This document shows positions 54,890 through 64,000 of a DNA stretch of 64,000 nucleotides, in pieces. A model generated the notes under the pieces. That model was not told the DNA's origin. It saw nothing but the letters and a program-made list of their open reading frames with translations, and searched no databases. Numbering within the stretch: position 1 is the stretch's first letter; every line of letters begins with the position of its first letter. The stretch covers positions 12,549,753 to 12,613,752 of the forward strand of contig NC_031500.1 in NCBI RefSeq assembly GCF_000237925.1, read 5' to 3'. A program made the translations under genes and the position numbers. Source of the DNA: Schistosoma mansoni (taxonomy: Eukaryota; Platyhelminthes; Trematoda; Strigeidida; Schistosomatidae).

Positions 54890-55679
54890 TGTTGATTGGA
54901 AATCCATATATCCCGAAACGATTTATGAATGGTAAATTTAAGGACTATTTATGGACCAATATGATATGTATTGTAGTGTGGTCTACTTATATCCATATAA
55001 GTAGTATATGACGATGGTCAGAAGATCGATAAGGAAAGAACTGAAATGAAGCACAATCGGTAGGAAAATGCATGAACAATGGAATTGAAGAAGATGAACT
55101 GATATTTACAGAAGGAACAGTGAAGATTGAGACAATTGGTTGTTACTTTGCAAATTAATTGTTCATTGTATGGTTATCAGAATTTAGTGAGATAGTCTGA
55201 AATTTGTGTCGAAATGCATCCGATTGTCCCCAACCGGTGTTCTGTTCACTACAGAATATTTCCTATTGTATAATTGTTAAGTAACTAAACTATTCATATT
55301 CGTGTCCCTCTTATTATAAGCTTTATTTTGATCCATAGACTACTATTATTATACGATTTACTATTCTTGAGTTATATACAGTCCATTATTTACTGTTCCC
55401 CCTATTCACAGCTACATTTGGTTAAATCTTGTACAAATGTTATTTTCTATTTTATGGTACGATGTGGTTAGTTTGTTTGGTATATAAACTCAGTATGTTT
55501 GAGAATAATGATTCATATTGTTGAGGCTGTTACTAGTGTTCTGGACTTAACTGTCTGGGCTAAGTAGATAGCAGGACTGATACGTACTCAAGACTGCTCG
55601 TGCGGGTTTCGTGTGTCACTGGTCCGATTGATAATTCACTGCTCTCTAGTTGGCGGCATCATCACGTCATATATTAACA
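54890..55679 (+). mobile_element. Solo LTR, family D, with nested family F LTR, in the gene 4 intron
   Basis: Family D text before 54972 and after 55253 (gaatatttcctattgtataa). It ends ATATTAACA and is the plus-strand counterpart of 16666-17181. No exact target duplication found. Confidence 0.8.
54972..55253. mobile_element. Solo LTR-like repeat, family F, nested in family D
   Basis: 282 bp with TGTAGTG...CACTACA ends. The flanking 5-mers GTATT and GAATA each differ by one base from GTATA, the sequence at this site in the uninterrupted copy at 37131, so an old 5-bp target duplication is likely. Confidence 0.75.
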
Positions 55680-55893
55680 GGATACTCAGGTACACAAGTT
55701 ATAACAATTGGTATGGGATTGTTTCGTATGATGAGTTTCTAAAGTCTATCGAATAATTCATAGCAATTCAGTTTTCTAATAGTTAGGCGCTCACAATGAA
55801 CGCTGTCAGCTTGTTTCTCTGTGGAATTGTACACATGTTATAACATATTGAATAGACATCATATTAATTAATAAAAGAAAATGATAAACATAC

Positions 55894-55966
55894 CAATTTC
55901 AGGTAAACCTTCAATATGAATGAAAATGAAAAGCGATAGACAAATGAATTGCATATATTTACTCAT
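55894..55966 (-). CDS. Secreted cysteine-rich protein (gene 4, unit B), exon 1: signal peptide
   Basis: Codes MSKYMQFICLSLFIFIHIEG then LPEI and the first base of an Ala codon. It is a clear signal peptide with probable cleavage near IEG. Donor G|GTATGT, phase 1. The intron to exon 2 is about 1.1 kb and carries the nested solo LTRs. This is the intact counterpart of 46848-46920. Confidence 0.82.
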
Positions 55967-56484
55967 TATAATGTTCTCTATTATAGGCTTTCAAAGGATC
56001 TATGAATAAAATACAACTTTATATACGTATTTATATATATATATATATATAGTTGTCAAGTAAAGAAGATCTGAATAGAGATCTGGATCAAGATGAAAGA
56101 TCATAAACTGTATAAGTTCATATCGTTATAATATCAGCCGAATAATCACATGATAGTATAACTATATAAAAAGTGGAAGATACTTTTTTTTTTAATTTTT
56201 CAATAATCCTTGAATAACTAGGTGGATATTAGTCTCCTTTTTCGGAAAACTATTATGCCTATATACCTATTAAGTTCCTTAATTCAATTCTTATTTTTAA
56301 TATAAAAATGTCTAGAAAATGGTTTTTCATTCGAATATTCATTAATTACATGATTATTTAATATTAAGAAACTTAATTAGGAAGTCTAATTGATAATTGT
56401 CCTAATTGAAGATACATTTTTAAAAAAAAACTAAATAGATAAGATATTTTGTCAAAAAAAGACAATAGTGAATAATGATGTAAC
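55967..56484. other. Duplicated 5' flank of gene 4
   Basis: Matches 46921-47486. Includes a (TA)n run at about 56033-56051 directly upstream region of the signal exon. Confidence 0.5.
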
Positions 56485-57225
56485 AGAATAAGTAACCAGA
56501 TCAAAATATGGTACAAATTCATGAAGTCACTGTTAAGTGGACTGAACCATGTTGGTAGATAGAGACTATTTGGTTGGGATCCACTGCTAGTATTCGATCA
56601 TAGATAACTTCGAAGCATTGCTCGTATATCCTGGGATCACCGGATAAGTAATGTAGTTGTTAGAAAACGGGTACTAAGTAAGGATGGCAAATCGATTGAT
56701 GAATTAGTGAAACTTCATCATTTGAGATGGCTGGGACAGGTGTTACGTATGCTCAACCACCGACTACCCCGACGTGCAATGTTTTATGGTGTAGGAGTAG
56801 GTTGTAAGAAAGCTAGAGGTGGCTATACCAACACGTGGCACAAATCCATGAAGTCACTGACAATTGAACTGAGTCATTTTGGTAGGTGTAGACTACCTGG
56901 TTGGGATCCGCGAGATGATAGCAATCGATGGTTAAAGACCTCGAATGACATGGTTCAAAATTGTTTACAATGGAGAAAGTGCATTCATTCTTTGTGTTCT
57001 ACCAAATTCTATTTTTCTGAATTCTTCATGTCTCTATCTTTTTTCTCTTTCCAAATTTATTTCATTGGACCTCTTCAAATCCTAATCTTTCCTATTACTG
57101 CTTATAATTTTACTACTTTAAACAATATAGGATCTGAATTGACAACTGTGTCTCTGTGTTAATATAGTATGGCAACTCGAACTGATGTACGTACGTACAA
57201 AGTTCTACGTTGTGACTGACTGACT
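56485..57225 (+). mobile_element. LINE 3' end (second RTE-like family), unit B
   Basis: The open frame from 56707 reads MKLHHLRWLGQVLRMLNHRL ... GWDPRDDSNRW, the C-terminal domain of a LINE related to 41166-44590 but distinct. The 3' part ends in ctcgaactgatgtacgtacg and tgactgactga. 5'-truncated. Confidence 0.82.
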
Positions 57226-57544
57226 GATTGAAGCGTTAACTATTTAATGATGAACTAAATTTATTGAAACTTAAAACCTATATGGACTTTAAACGTGATA
57301 AAAAATATTCATGAATGAATATTCGATTGAGTTAATCAACTACTTAGTGAATATCAAGAAATGTTTGTGGACAAAGTTATTAAAAAGTGTTCCTTTAAGT
57401 TAATAGTCTGTTATTTTAATTTTAACATAAGATTACATACAACCAGTTTCCTAATCCACTACTTAACTACTTAGAAGGTTTCTTTAAAGTTATTCTTTTA
57501 TATCAGTATATACAATAGTAAGCAGAATTTTTGTGAATTATTAA
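57226..57544. other. A+T-rich sequence, nothing recognised
   Basis: No supported feature. Confidence 0.45.
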
Positions 57545-57792
57545 CTTGACGAAATTGAGCAACCATTCACCAATGTCTTCAGTGAGTTGATATCTCACAA
57601 TAGACCTGATTTAACTCCACTGGTCATTGCGCCCGCTTGTGAGACTGATAGATCCTGGGTTCAAATCTCGCGAGGTGGGATCGTGGATGCGCACTGCTGA
57701 GGAGTCTCAGAATTGGACGAAACGGCCATCCAGTGCTTCCAGGTTTTTCATGATGGTCTAGCTTCAATTTACTCATGATCTCAACTATTGAA
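57545..57792. mobile_element. SINE family A, inverted chimera with hammerhead
   Basis: A minus-orientation 5' unit (57545-57632) is joined to a plus-orientation tRNA-like head, hammerhead and 3' end (57633-57792). Stem I GCACTG/CAGTGC and the CTGAGGAG/GAAAC core are intact, with cleavage triplet ATC. Confidence 0.82.
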
Positions 57793-57954
57793 AATACTTA
57801 TTCGTTTCAAATATTTGATCATGAATTTACTGCTATATTGTCTGTTTGCATCTTTCTAGTGTATACTGGTCGATAACTAGTGAAATATATCATACATGAG
57901 AAGAAATGATGATCATTGATAGCGATTTAAGAGGACAGTACAAATTTTGAACTT

Positions 57955-59915
57955 ACTCGCTCACTTACTTACGCATGTTACCCCTCGTCGAGGAGCATAG
58001 ACCGCCCACCAGCATTCTCAATCCACCTCTGTCCTGGACAATCTTTTCCAGTTCTTTCTAGTTGCCAAAGGCTTCCGATATCCGACGCCATATGTACCTT
58101 GGTCCTTCTCTTTCCATTTTCCCTTCGGGATTCCAAGTCAGCGCTCGCCTCATGATGCAGTTTGACGATTTCATCAATGTGTGTGCTGTCTACTTCCAAC
58201 GTCCTTCCCCAATTTCCTCCTCAACTGAAACCTGGTTTTTTCTCCCTCATAGTAGGTTGTTACTGATGGTGTTCGGTCATCGGACATTGAGTATCTTGCA
58301 TAGACAATTGTTTATAAATACTTGTACCTTATTTATAATGGTTGTGGTAGTTCTTCACAATTCAGCTCCATACAGTAAAACTAACTGTCTTGAAGTTCGC
58401 ATTAAAAATCGTGACTTAGATGTCGGTTTGCAGACGGTTGTTTTGAGTCCCATATGTTCTTCAACTGAAGGAATGCTGTTCTTGTTTTGCCAATCTTAAC
58501 CTTAACATCTGCATCATATTCCACTTGTTTATCAATTGTACTGCCCAGTTATCTAAAACTTTCTACCTCTTCCAGAGCTTGTCCATCAAATGTGATTGAA
58601 CTGTTTTCCGTGTTGTATTTGAGCATCTTGCTTCTTCCTCTGTGTATGTTGAGGTCTGCTGATGCAGAGGCTGGCGCTACACTGTTTGTCTTGACCTGTA
58701 TTTGTTGATGTGTATGGTATAGAAGAGGTCGGTCATCTAAGAAGACCAATTCGTGTAGCTACATCCAATCTGTCCATTTTGTTCCGCGCTTCCCGTCAGA
58801 TGTAAAAGTCTTCATAATCCAGTCAATAACCAGAGGAAAGAGGAAGGGGGAGAGTAGACAGCCTTGTCTGACTCCGGTCCGAACTTCCGATGTATCTGTC
58901 AGATGTCTTCCATGCACCACGTTGCACTGTAGCCCTTCGTATGATTTGCGGATAATGTTGACAATCTTCTCAGGAGTTTCATAGTGTCGAAGAAGTTTCC
59001 ATAATGTTCTTGTTATAACGTATGGCTTCGTAATATATATGAATGTGCAATTTAGGGAGGAGTGAATTTATTGATCGGACGCAAATGATACTTGAAATCG
59101 TACGAGCAGTCTTGAGTGCTATTCGGCCCTTCCTATCTGCCTAGCCCAGCCCGTTAAGTCCAGAACACAAATAACAGCCTCGGCAATATGAATCATTATT
59201 TACAAACATACTGGGTTTTTATACAAACCAAAGTAATCAATAAACTGATTATAACTCAAGAATCGTATGATAATAAATCAAAGATCAAAATAAAGCTAAT
59301 GATAAGAGAAACACGAATATGAATAGTTTAGTTACGTAACAATTGTACAATAGGAAATAGGCATAATACATTGGTCGATAAATAGTCCTTAGAGTTACCA
59401 TTCATAATTCACCAGGGGATATGACAGTTCTCCTGTCGACCCTGTCAAACGCCTTCTCATAGTCAATGAAATTGATATATAGTGATGGGTTCCATTCAAC
59501 TGATTGTTCAACGATGATCCTTAGAGTTGTGATTTGGTCTGTGCATGACCGATCCTTACGGAAATCAGCCTGTTGATCTCGAAGTTGGGCATCTATTGTG
59601 TCTTCTATCGGTTTCAGTAACACTCTGTGGAAAACCTTTTCTGGTACTGACAGTAGTATGATTCCTCTGTAGTTCTCACATTTGCTCAGATCTCGTTTCT
59701 TTGGTATCTTGATGAGTTGTCCTTTTTTCCTAGTCTGTCAGCATTTATTATTCCTTTCAAAACTTTCTGAGTAGAACGTGGAACATCTTTGCAGTTTCTT
59801 CTATGTCTGACTTCAGTGTTTCATCTGGTATGTTGTTTGATCCTGCTACTTTCCAATACATGGTCTACTTGATGGACATGCTAATTACTTCCATTGCTGG
59901 TGTGGTGAAAGTTTT
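57955..59915 (-). mobile_element. RTE-type LINE, reverse-transcriptase half, split by a solo LTR
   Basis: Minus strand. N-side pieces at 59427-59915 include QADFRKDRSCTDQITTL and NFIDYEKAFDRVDR (catalytic region A). Beyond the LTR, the GVRQGC-type region (58820-58900), VKTNSV and EEVESF follow. It ends in the [14 protein letters not shown] C-terminus and (AAGT)n at about 57955-57975. It is old and frameshifted. To about 58815 it belongs to unit B; beyond that it shows what unit A lost. Confidence 0.87.
59011..59426 (-). mobile_element. Solo LTR, family D, in the RTE LINE
   Basis: 416 bp, TGTTATAAC...GATATGACA, exact 5-bp target duplications GTTCT (59006-59010, 59427-59431). It interrupts the LINE reverse transcriptase. 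Confidence 0.9.
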
Positions 59916-60829
59916 AGGAATCTATATTTTGAACTACAGGATTTTATCTTCATTAAATGGAAATATACAAAAAGTGACTCAACTTTTTAATAGTTTAAAC
60001 CTCATCTGATAGAGTTTAACTGTAATTACTGAAATCAATGCTAAATTTAGAACTGAGTTTAAACGTTAATTAGTTTTTTCTGGTTAGTGTTTTTTAGCGA
60101 GTTGGTTTTCTACAGGATGTGGTCGCTAATCCCATGCCAAACCCTAATCTTTTATCCGGGCTTGGAACCGGTAGTCACTCTAAAAGAGCTACAGGCGGAG
60201 TTGTTAATTGGTTTACTGCATCTAAATCAGAAAAACTAGATGCTTTCTTTTTATTCGAGTAAACATGCTACTAACAACAAATAAGTAGCTCATTTATACT
60301 CATTCATTTTTTATGACGACTGGCATTACATAGTTGTGGTTCATAGAACATTTTATCTATTTTTACTCCCATTTTAGTGTATTGATTTGTTCTGCCCATT
60401 GTGATAGCATTATCTTGCTTTCTATGTTATATTCTCCTATATGTGCTACATTTTTATTCTGTTTATTTTAAACGAGTTGTATGTTTTCGTTGGTCCCCAC
60501 TTTGATTTGTGATACAGACGTTTAACGTTTTCCAATTCACGTTGAATTCTGTAGCTTCAGACCTATTAATCTGCTTAAAGAATGAAATTTACGTTTGAGG
60601 ATGTAGTATGCGTGATCCCGTCTAGCTATTTTTGACTATTAACCCCCCCTCCAGTTTATGCGAAAGGACAGAAATTCATTTATGATAACCACAGTGGGAT
60701 CAGATTAACTAAAGTAGTGTCTAAGATACTAACATCTGTGTCGAGACCATAAATCACGGCGAACCAATCAGATCTTTAGATAGCAGGTATTGAATTTTGG
60801 CGTGAAGTGCAATCATCTATATGGCTATA
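59916..60829. other. A+T-rich sequence with one dispersed repeat (60085-60210)
   Basis: The block ttggttttctacaggatgtg ... gagctacaggcggagttgt matches 28290-28400. Nothing else recognised. Confidence 0.5.
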
Positions 60830-61325
60830 TAGTATTTAGTCGTTAGAGATGCTGTCAGTTTGTGATGAAGACTCTAACTTTAATTCCTTGTACCAATTTG
60901 TAACCTTCATTTAACCCTTATAAGGATGTGAATATTCTCAAAGTCATCTTGGCACTGCTCAGAAGTTGGAAGAAACCTAGGTGTGGTCTCAGCAAACCGT
61001 GTTATCCCTTCGTAAGATTATTGATTGTTAGTCTGAACCGTGTTAGTAGATACAGATGTTAGGTGACAAGATCCAGAATCGATCACAGTGCCACAGCTGC
61101 ATTCAATATTTATTCTATTCTAGATCTGTACACTGTCTTTTAGAACCATATCCTTAATGTTTAATCATTCTCAATAGTACTCTAACTACATTATTTCAAC
61201 TTCCTAGTTATTGAACTGCTTGTTAATTTTATCTCATTGTGCTAATATCATATGACAACTCGAATTGACGTACATTCTCCCCCCAGTCTCTGCGTTGATT
61301 CACACTTACTGGCTTACTGATCACA
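60830..61325 (+). mobile_element. Old LINE 3' remnant
   Basis: Ends 'atgacaactcgaattgacgt', then 'cttactggcttactga', like the ends of 47591-48060 and 56485-57225. Coding text is decayed beyond a confident translation. Confidence 0.5.
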
Positions 61326-61954
61326 TGATTAGTGATTTACCTTAGGCTAATTCGAATATATCCTATATCATTGCATTGAATTCTTTGTAAGAGTTCTTAT
61401 ATCATACCATCAGTTTCAAAAAACACTCCTCATCTTGAGAGATAATAAGAGAAAGACAGTTTTTTTTCATATATGAATTCCTATTTACTTATATATCGAA
61501 TAAGTAGTTTGTTTTTTCTCTCTAATTTGATTCTTATACATTATATTACAATAAAGTAATAAGTATTAAGCTAAAATTTAAAAAAAATATCATGCAAAAG
61601 AAAACAATAATTAACTCTAATTATCTTGCATAGTAACAAGAATAGTAGTAATAATAGTAATGATAGTAATGGTAATAATAATAATAATAAGCATATTATA
61701 CATACACAATATGTGAATAATTATGAGTAACTATGCGGTTTTCTTTTTAGACAAGAAAAGAAAATAATCAATGAAAGAGAACTTTTCACACAGTTTTCTT
61801 TTGTCTCTTTACATCAATCTAGTAGTTATGTGTATAAATCTAAGAATTCATTTGAACTTGAATTGGTGAACCATTCGAACGCATAATAGGATCCATTTTT
61901 AATCTATTGCCCATACGATAAATACTTTACTGTTATTTTCAAATAATTAAATAA
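61326..61954. other. A+T-rich sequence, nothing recognised
   Basis: Contains an imperfect (AAT/AGT)n microsatellite at about 61639-61691. Confidence 0.5.
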
Positions 61955-62178
61955 TAATAAGGAAAGATCAGGACTGAGGGGGGTTGGAGAATTTTGGTCG
62001 ATATCCTATGCTTCATTGACGAGAGGGGGGTAACAGGCATAAGTAACCAAGTAAGTAAGTAAGTCATAATAAGGAAGGATCAGGACAGAGTGGGTTGGAA
62101 AATGTTGGTTGGCGGTCTATGCTCCATTGTGGAGGGGAGGATAACAGGCATAAGTAACCAAATAAGTAAGTAAATTGT
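61955..62178 (+). mobile_element. Two RTE-type LINE 3' ends in tandem
   Basis: Units 61955-62061 and 62062-62178 each carry the C-terminal relic (aaggatcaggac ... aggataacaggc-type) and finish in (AAGT)n. They lie just downstream of the potassium-channel stop codon. Confidence 0.85.
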
Positions 62179-62226
62179 TTAAATAAATGAATTTGATTGA
62201 ATCTTTTCTTTGTTTGTTTGTTTTTT

Positions 62227-63123
62227 TCAAAAAAAGGCACTTTTATTAATTTCATTATTGATTAATTCTTCATTACGATGAAATTTATCATATTCATCTT
62301 TACGTTTTAAAATTTTTTCACGTCTCATATGTTCTTTATAAAAATCAGCAAAATTATTGACAATAATTGGTATTGGTAATGCTACTACTAATACACCACA
62401 TATACAACAACATGCACCAATTAATTTACCTAATATTGTTCTTGGTAACATATCACCATAACCAACTGTTGTCATAGTGATAGTAGCCCACCAAAATGCT
62501 GATGGTATACTACGAAACATTTCAGAATTTTCATCTTTTTCAGCAAAATATACTAAACTAGAAAATAATACAACACCTAATGCAATTAATAACATAAGTA
62601 AACCAAGTTCTTTATATGAACGTTTAAATGTATAACCGAGGGCTTGTAAACCAGTTGAATGTCTAGCAAGTTTAAATATACGTAGAATACGTAGAATACG
62701 AAAAATTTGTACAATTTTTCTTAAAGAATGTAATGATTCATTATGATGTCGTGTAACAACTTCGACCAGTAATACATGTATATAAAAAGGTAATATAGCA
62801 ATTAAATCAATAATATTGAGAATACGTTTAAGGAACTTTAACTTATTCGGTGAACACCATAAACGTAGTACATATTCTAATGTAAACCATGAAATACATA
62901 TTGTTTCAACAATATCTAAATATGGATTATCAGTTAATTCATTCGGTGAGTGATGTGAAGTACTAGTAGTAGTAGTATTAGTAGTATTATGATCTGTATC
63001 AGTATGTAGCTCTGTCTCAATATATTTGATCATTGTAGTGTTAAGTTGTATTTCAGGCATTGTATTCAATGTTAAACTGATTGTAGATAATAGGATAAAT
63101 ATGATTGAAACAATTGCAAATAC
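62227..63123 (-). CDS. Voltage-gated potassium channel, Shab/Kv2-type, last exon
   Basis: Reads 298 residues from a CACTCAG acceptor (63124-63125) in phase 0 to TGA at 62227. In order: S1 (1-20), an Asn/Thr-rich S1-S2 loop, S2 (about 70-89), S3 (about 101-120), S4 with regularly spaced Arg (135-154, [13 protein letters not shown]), S5 (about 172-193), pore helix and selectivity filter TVGYGD (219-224), and S6 with the PIP bend (250-252). The [11 protein letters not shown] and FAEKDE text fits the Shab class better than Shaker or Shaw. The product would sit in the plasma membrane and repolarise nerve or muscle. The N-terminal T1 assembly domain must lie in upstream exons not found here. The cytoplasmic C-terminus is short for Kv2 (about 40 residues). 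An ATG at 63219 extends the frame into the intron, and I reject it as the start. Confidence 0.9.
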   Translation of the reverse strand, partial: VFAIVSIIFILLSTISLTLNTMPEIQLNTTMIKYIETELHTDTDHNTTNTTTTSTSHHSPNELTDNPYLDIVETICISWFTLEYVLRLWCSPNKLKFLKRILNIIDLIAILPFYIHVLLVEVVTRHHNESLHSLRKIVQIFRILRILRIFKLARHSTGLQALGYTFKRSYKELGLLMLLIALGVVLFSSLVYFAEKDENSEMFRSIPSAFWWATITMTTVGYGDMLPRTILGKLIGACCCICGVLVVALPIPIIVNNFADFYKEHMRREKILKRKDEYDKFHRNEELINNEINKSAFF

Positions 63124-63769
63124 CTGAGTGGAATGAAATAGATAATAAAAAAACAGTAAAGAAAAAAAATTAGTAGTTTGATGAATACAAACCAAAAATG
63201 TAATTGGATTTAATGGCAAACAACACGAACTGAACTTAGTTGGACAACCAATAAAAACTAATAAGCAGTGGATAGCTCTTTGATCCTAGTATGAGAATTC
63301 TTAACAGTGTGTACCTGAAAGAACTTCGGAGATAGAAATCAGAGCCTTCAGGTATCAAACTAAGCTCTCACTAATGATTAATTCTGAGAGATAACTCCTG
63401 GAGTCCTAGTGAGAAACTTTGACAAGAGATGTTCAAACATGTTGTATATGAGTGAATTATCCGTTATTGACATTGGACGTTCATTGGACAGTTATGCAAA
63501 TTGAAAAAAGTTAGACATATAAATCATTGTTTCATTCTATAATGACTGAATGTAATGGAGTTAAAAGAGGGCACTATGTTACTTATTCTTTTATTAAAAA
63601 ATATACCGAATGTTTGGCTATTATCTCAGATACAAATACTATTTTCCAACCTACTATATATGTATATGTATATCTGTTACTTAACAAACATCATGGGATA
63701 TGTAACTGTTTAATCCCGACAATGTCTTAATTTATGACTTTTAAAAAATACTTTAAAAAATATTCCTTA
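63124..63769. other. Intron sequence upstream of the channel exon
   Basis: Nothing recognised apart from possible faint SINE A relics near 63260-63420 (gatcctagtatgagaattct; ctcctggagtcctagtgaga). Confidence 0.5.
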
Positions 63770-64000
63770 TATATAGTTAAAATCATGAGTCAATTGAAGC
63801 TAGACAACCATGGAAAACCTGGGAGCACTGAACGGCCGTTTTGTCCTATTATGGGACTCCTCAGCATTGTGCATCCATGATCCCACCTCACGGGATTCGA
63901 ACCCAGGATCTATCAGTCTCACGCGCTAACACTTAACTTCTAGACCCTCGAGCTGGCCGACATCCAACGGTGTTAATGTCTAACTTCAACCAATCCGCGA
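63770..64000 (-). mobile_element. SINE family A, cut by window end
   Basis: Minus strand, 3' tail through the tRNA-like head. The hammerhead is complete except that the first base of GAA is changed. It continues past the window. Confidence 0.88.

Larger units (their letters stand above)
50156..58815 (+). repeat. Tandem segmental duplication, unit B (downstream)
   Basis: Direct repeat of unit A. It starts ccgttgttgataatttgaat (compare 37479) and stays homologous to about 58815, where unit A breaks off. Its own insertions include RTE tails, two SINE A copies, a 559-bp solo LTR and a family D LTR. Confidence 0.85.

Noticed and set aside
63124-63219. ATG-initiated extension of the potassium-channel frame
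   Set aside because: A clean splice acceptor lies at the point where similarity to S1 begins. The extra 32 residues are low-complexity intron translation.

Overview
The window is about two-thirds A+T, gene-poor, and packed with transposable-element remains. It looks like nuclear DNA of a blood fluke (Schistosoma, Platyhelminthes). Three things point there. First, there are many tRNA-headed SINEs that carry hammerhead ribozymes, one of them like the schistosome S-alpha satellite/SINE. Second, there are RTE-type LINE ends with (AAGT)n tails and CsRn1/Boudicca-type Ty3/Gypsy remains. Third, there are small secreted cysteine-rich genes resembling the schistosome-restricted UPF0506 family. The species cannot be fixed from the sequence alone. 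Assignments come from reading the sequence and translations; no database search was run.

Layout. 1-2601: Ty3/Gypsy fossil (minus strand) running off the left edge and apparently inserted in a relative, then a 200-base assembly gap (2602-2801). 2.8-13.6 kb: SINE families A, B and C, a (CAT)66 microsatellite and an LTR remnant. 13706-14261: first coding exon of a RING-finger protein (minus), with a local tandem duplication upstream of it (14481-16400). 16.4-24.6 kb: nested SINEs and solo LTRs. 24963-28153: a two-exon secreted cysteine-rich gene (plus) whose intron is full of repeats. 28.5-37 kb: repeats plus a second two-exon cysteine-rich gene (32991-33989, minus). About 37.48-58.8 kb: a large direct tandem duplication. 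Each unit carries one copy of a third cysteine-rich gene (minus). The downstream copy looks whole; the upstream copy has an identical exon 2 but an interrupted signal-peptide exon. The upstream unit also gained a nearly full-length RTE-like LINE (41166-44590), a Penelope-like fragment and a deleted Boudicca-like element. 57.9-62.2 kb: a long RTE LINE copy split by a solo LTR, and more LINE tails. 62227-63123: C-terminal exon of a Shab/Kv2-type voltage-gated potassium channel (minus).

How the parts relate. The cysteine-rich genes share one architecture: a signal-peptide exon, a phase-1 intron, then one exon with twelve cysteines in two knottin-like halves. They form a dispersed cluster of four loci over about 31 kb, partly built by the tandem duplication. 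The two duplicated units serve as empty-site controls for each other, so several SINE and LTR insertions can be dated as younger than the duplication. Three SINE families carry type-I hammerhead motifs, and several copies show inverted 5' segments as expected from twin-primed retrotransposition.
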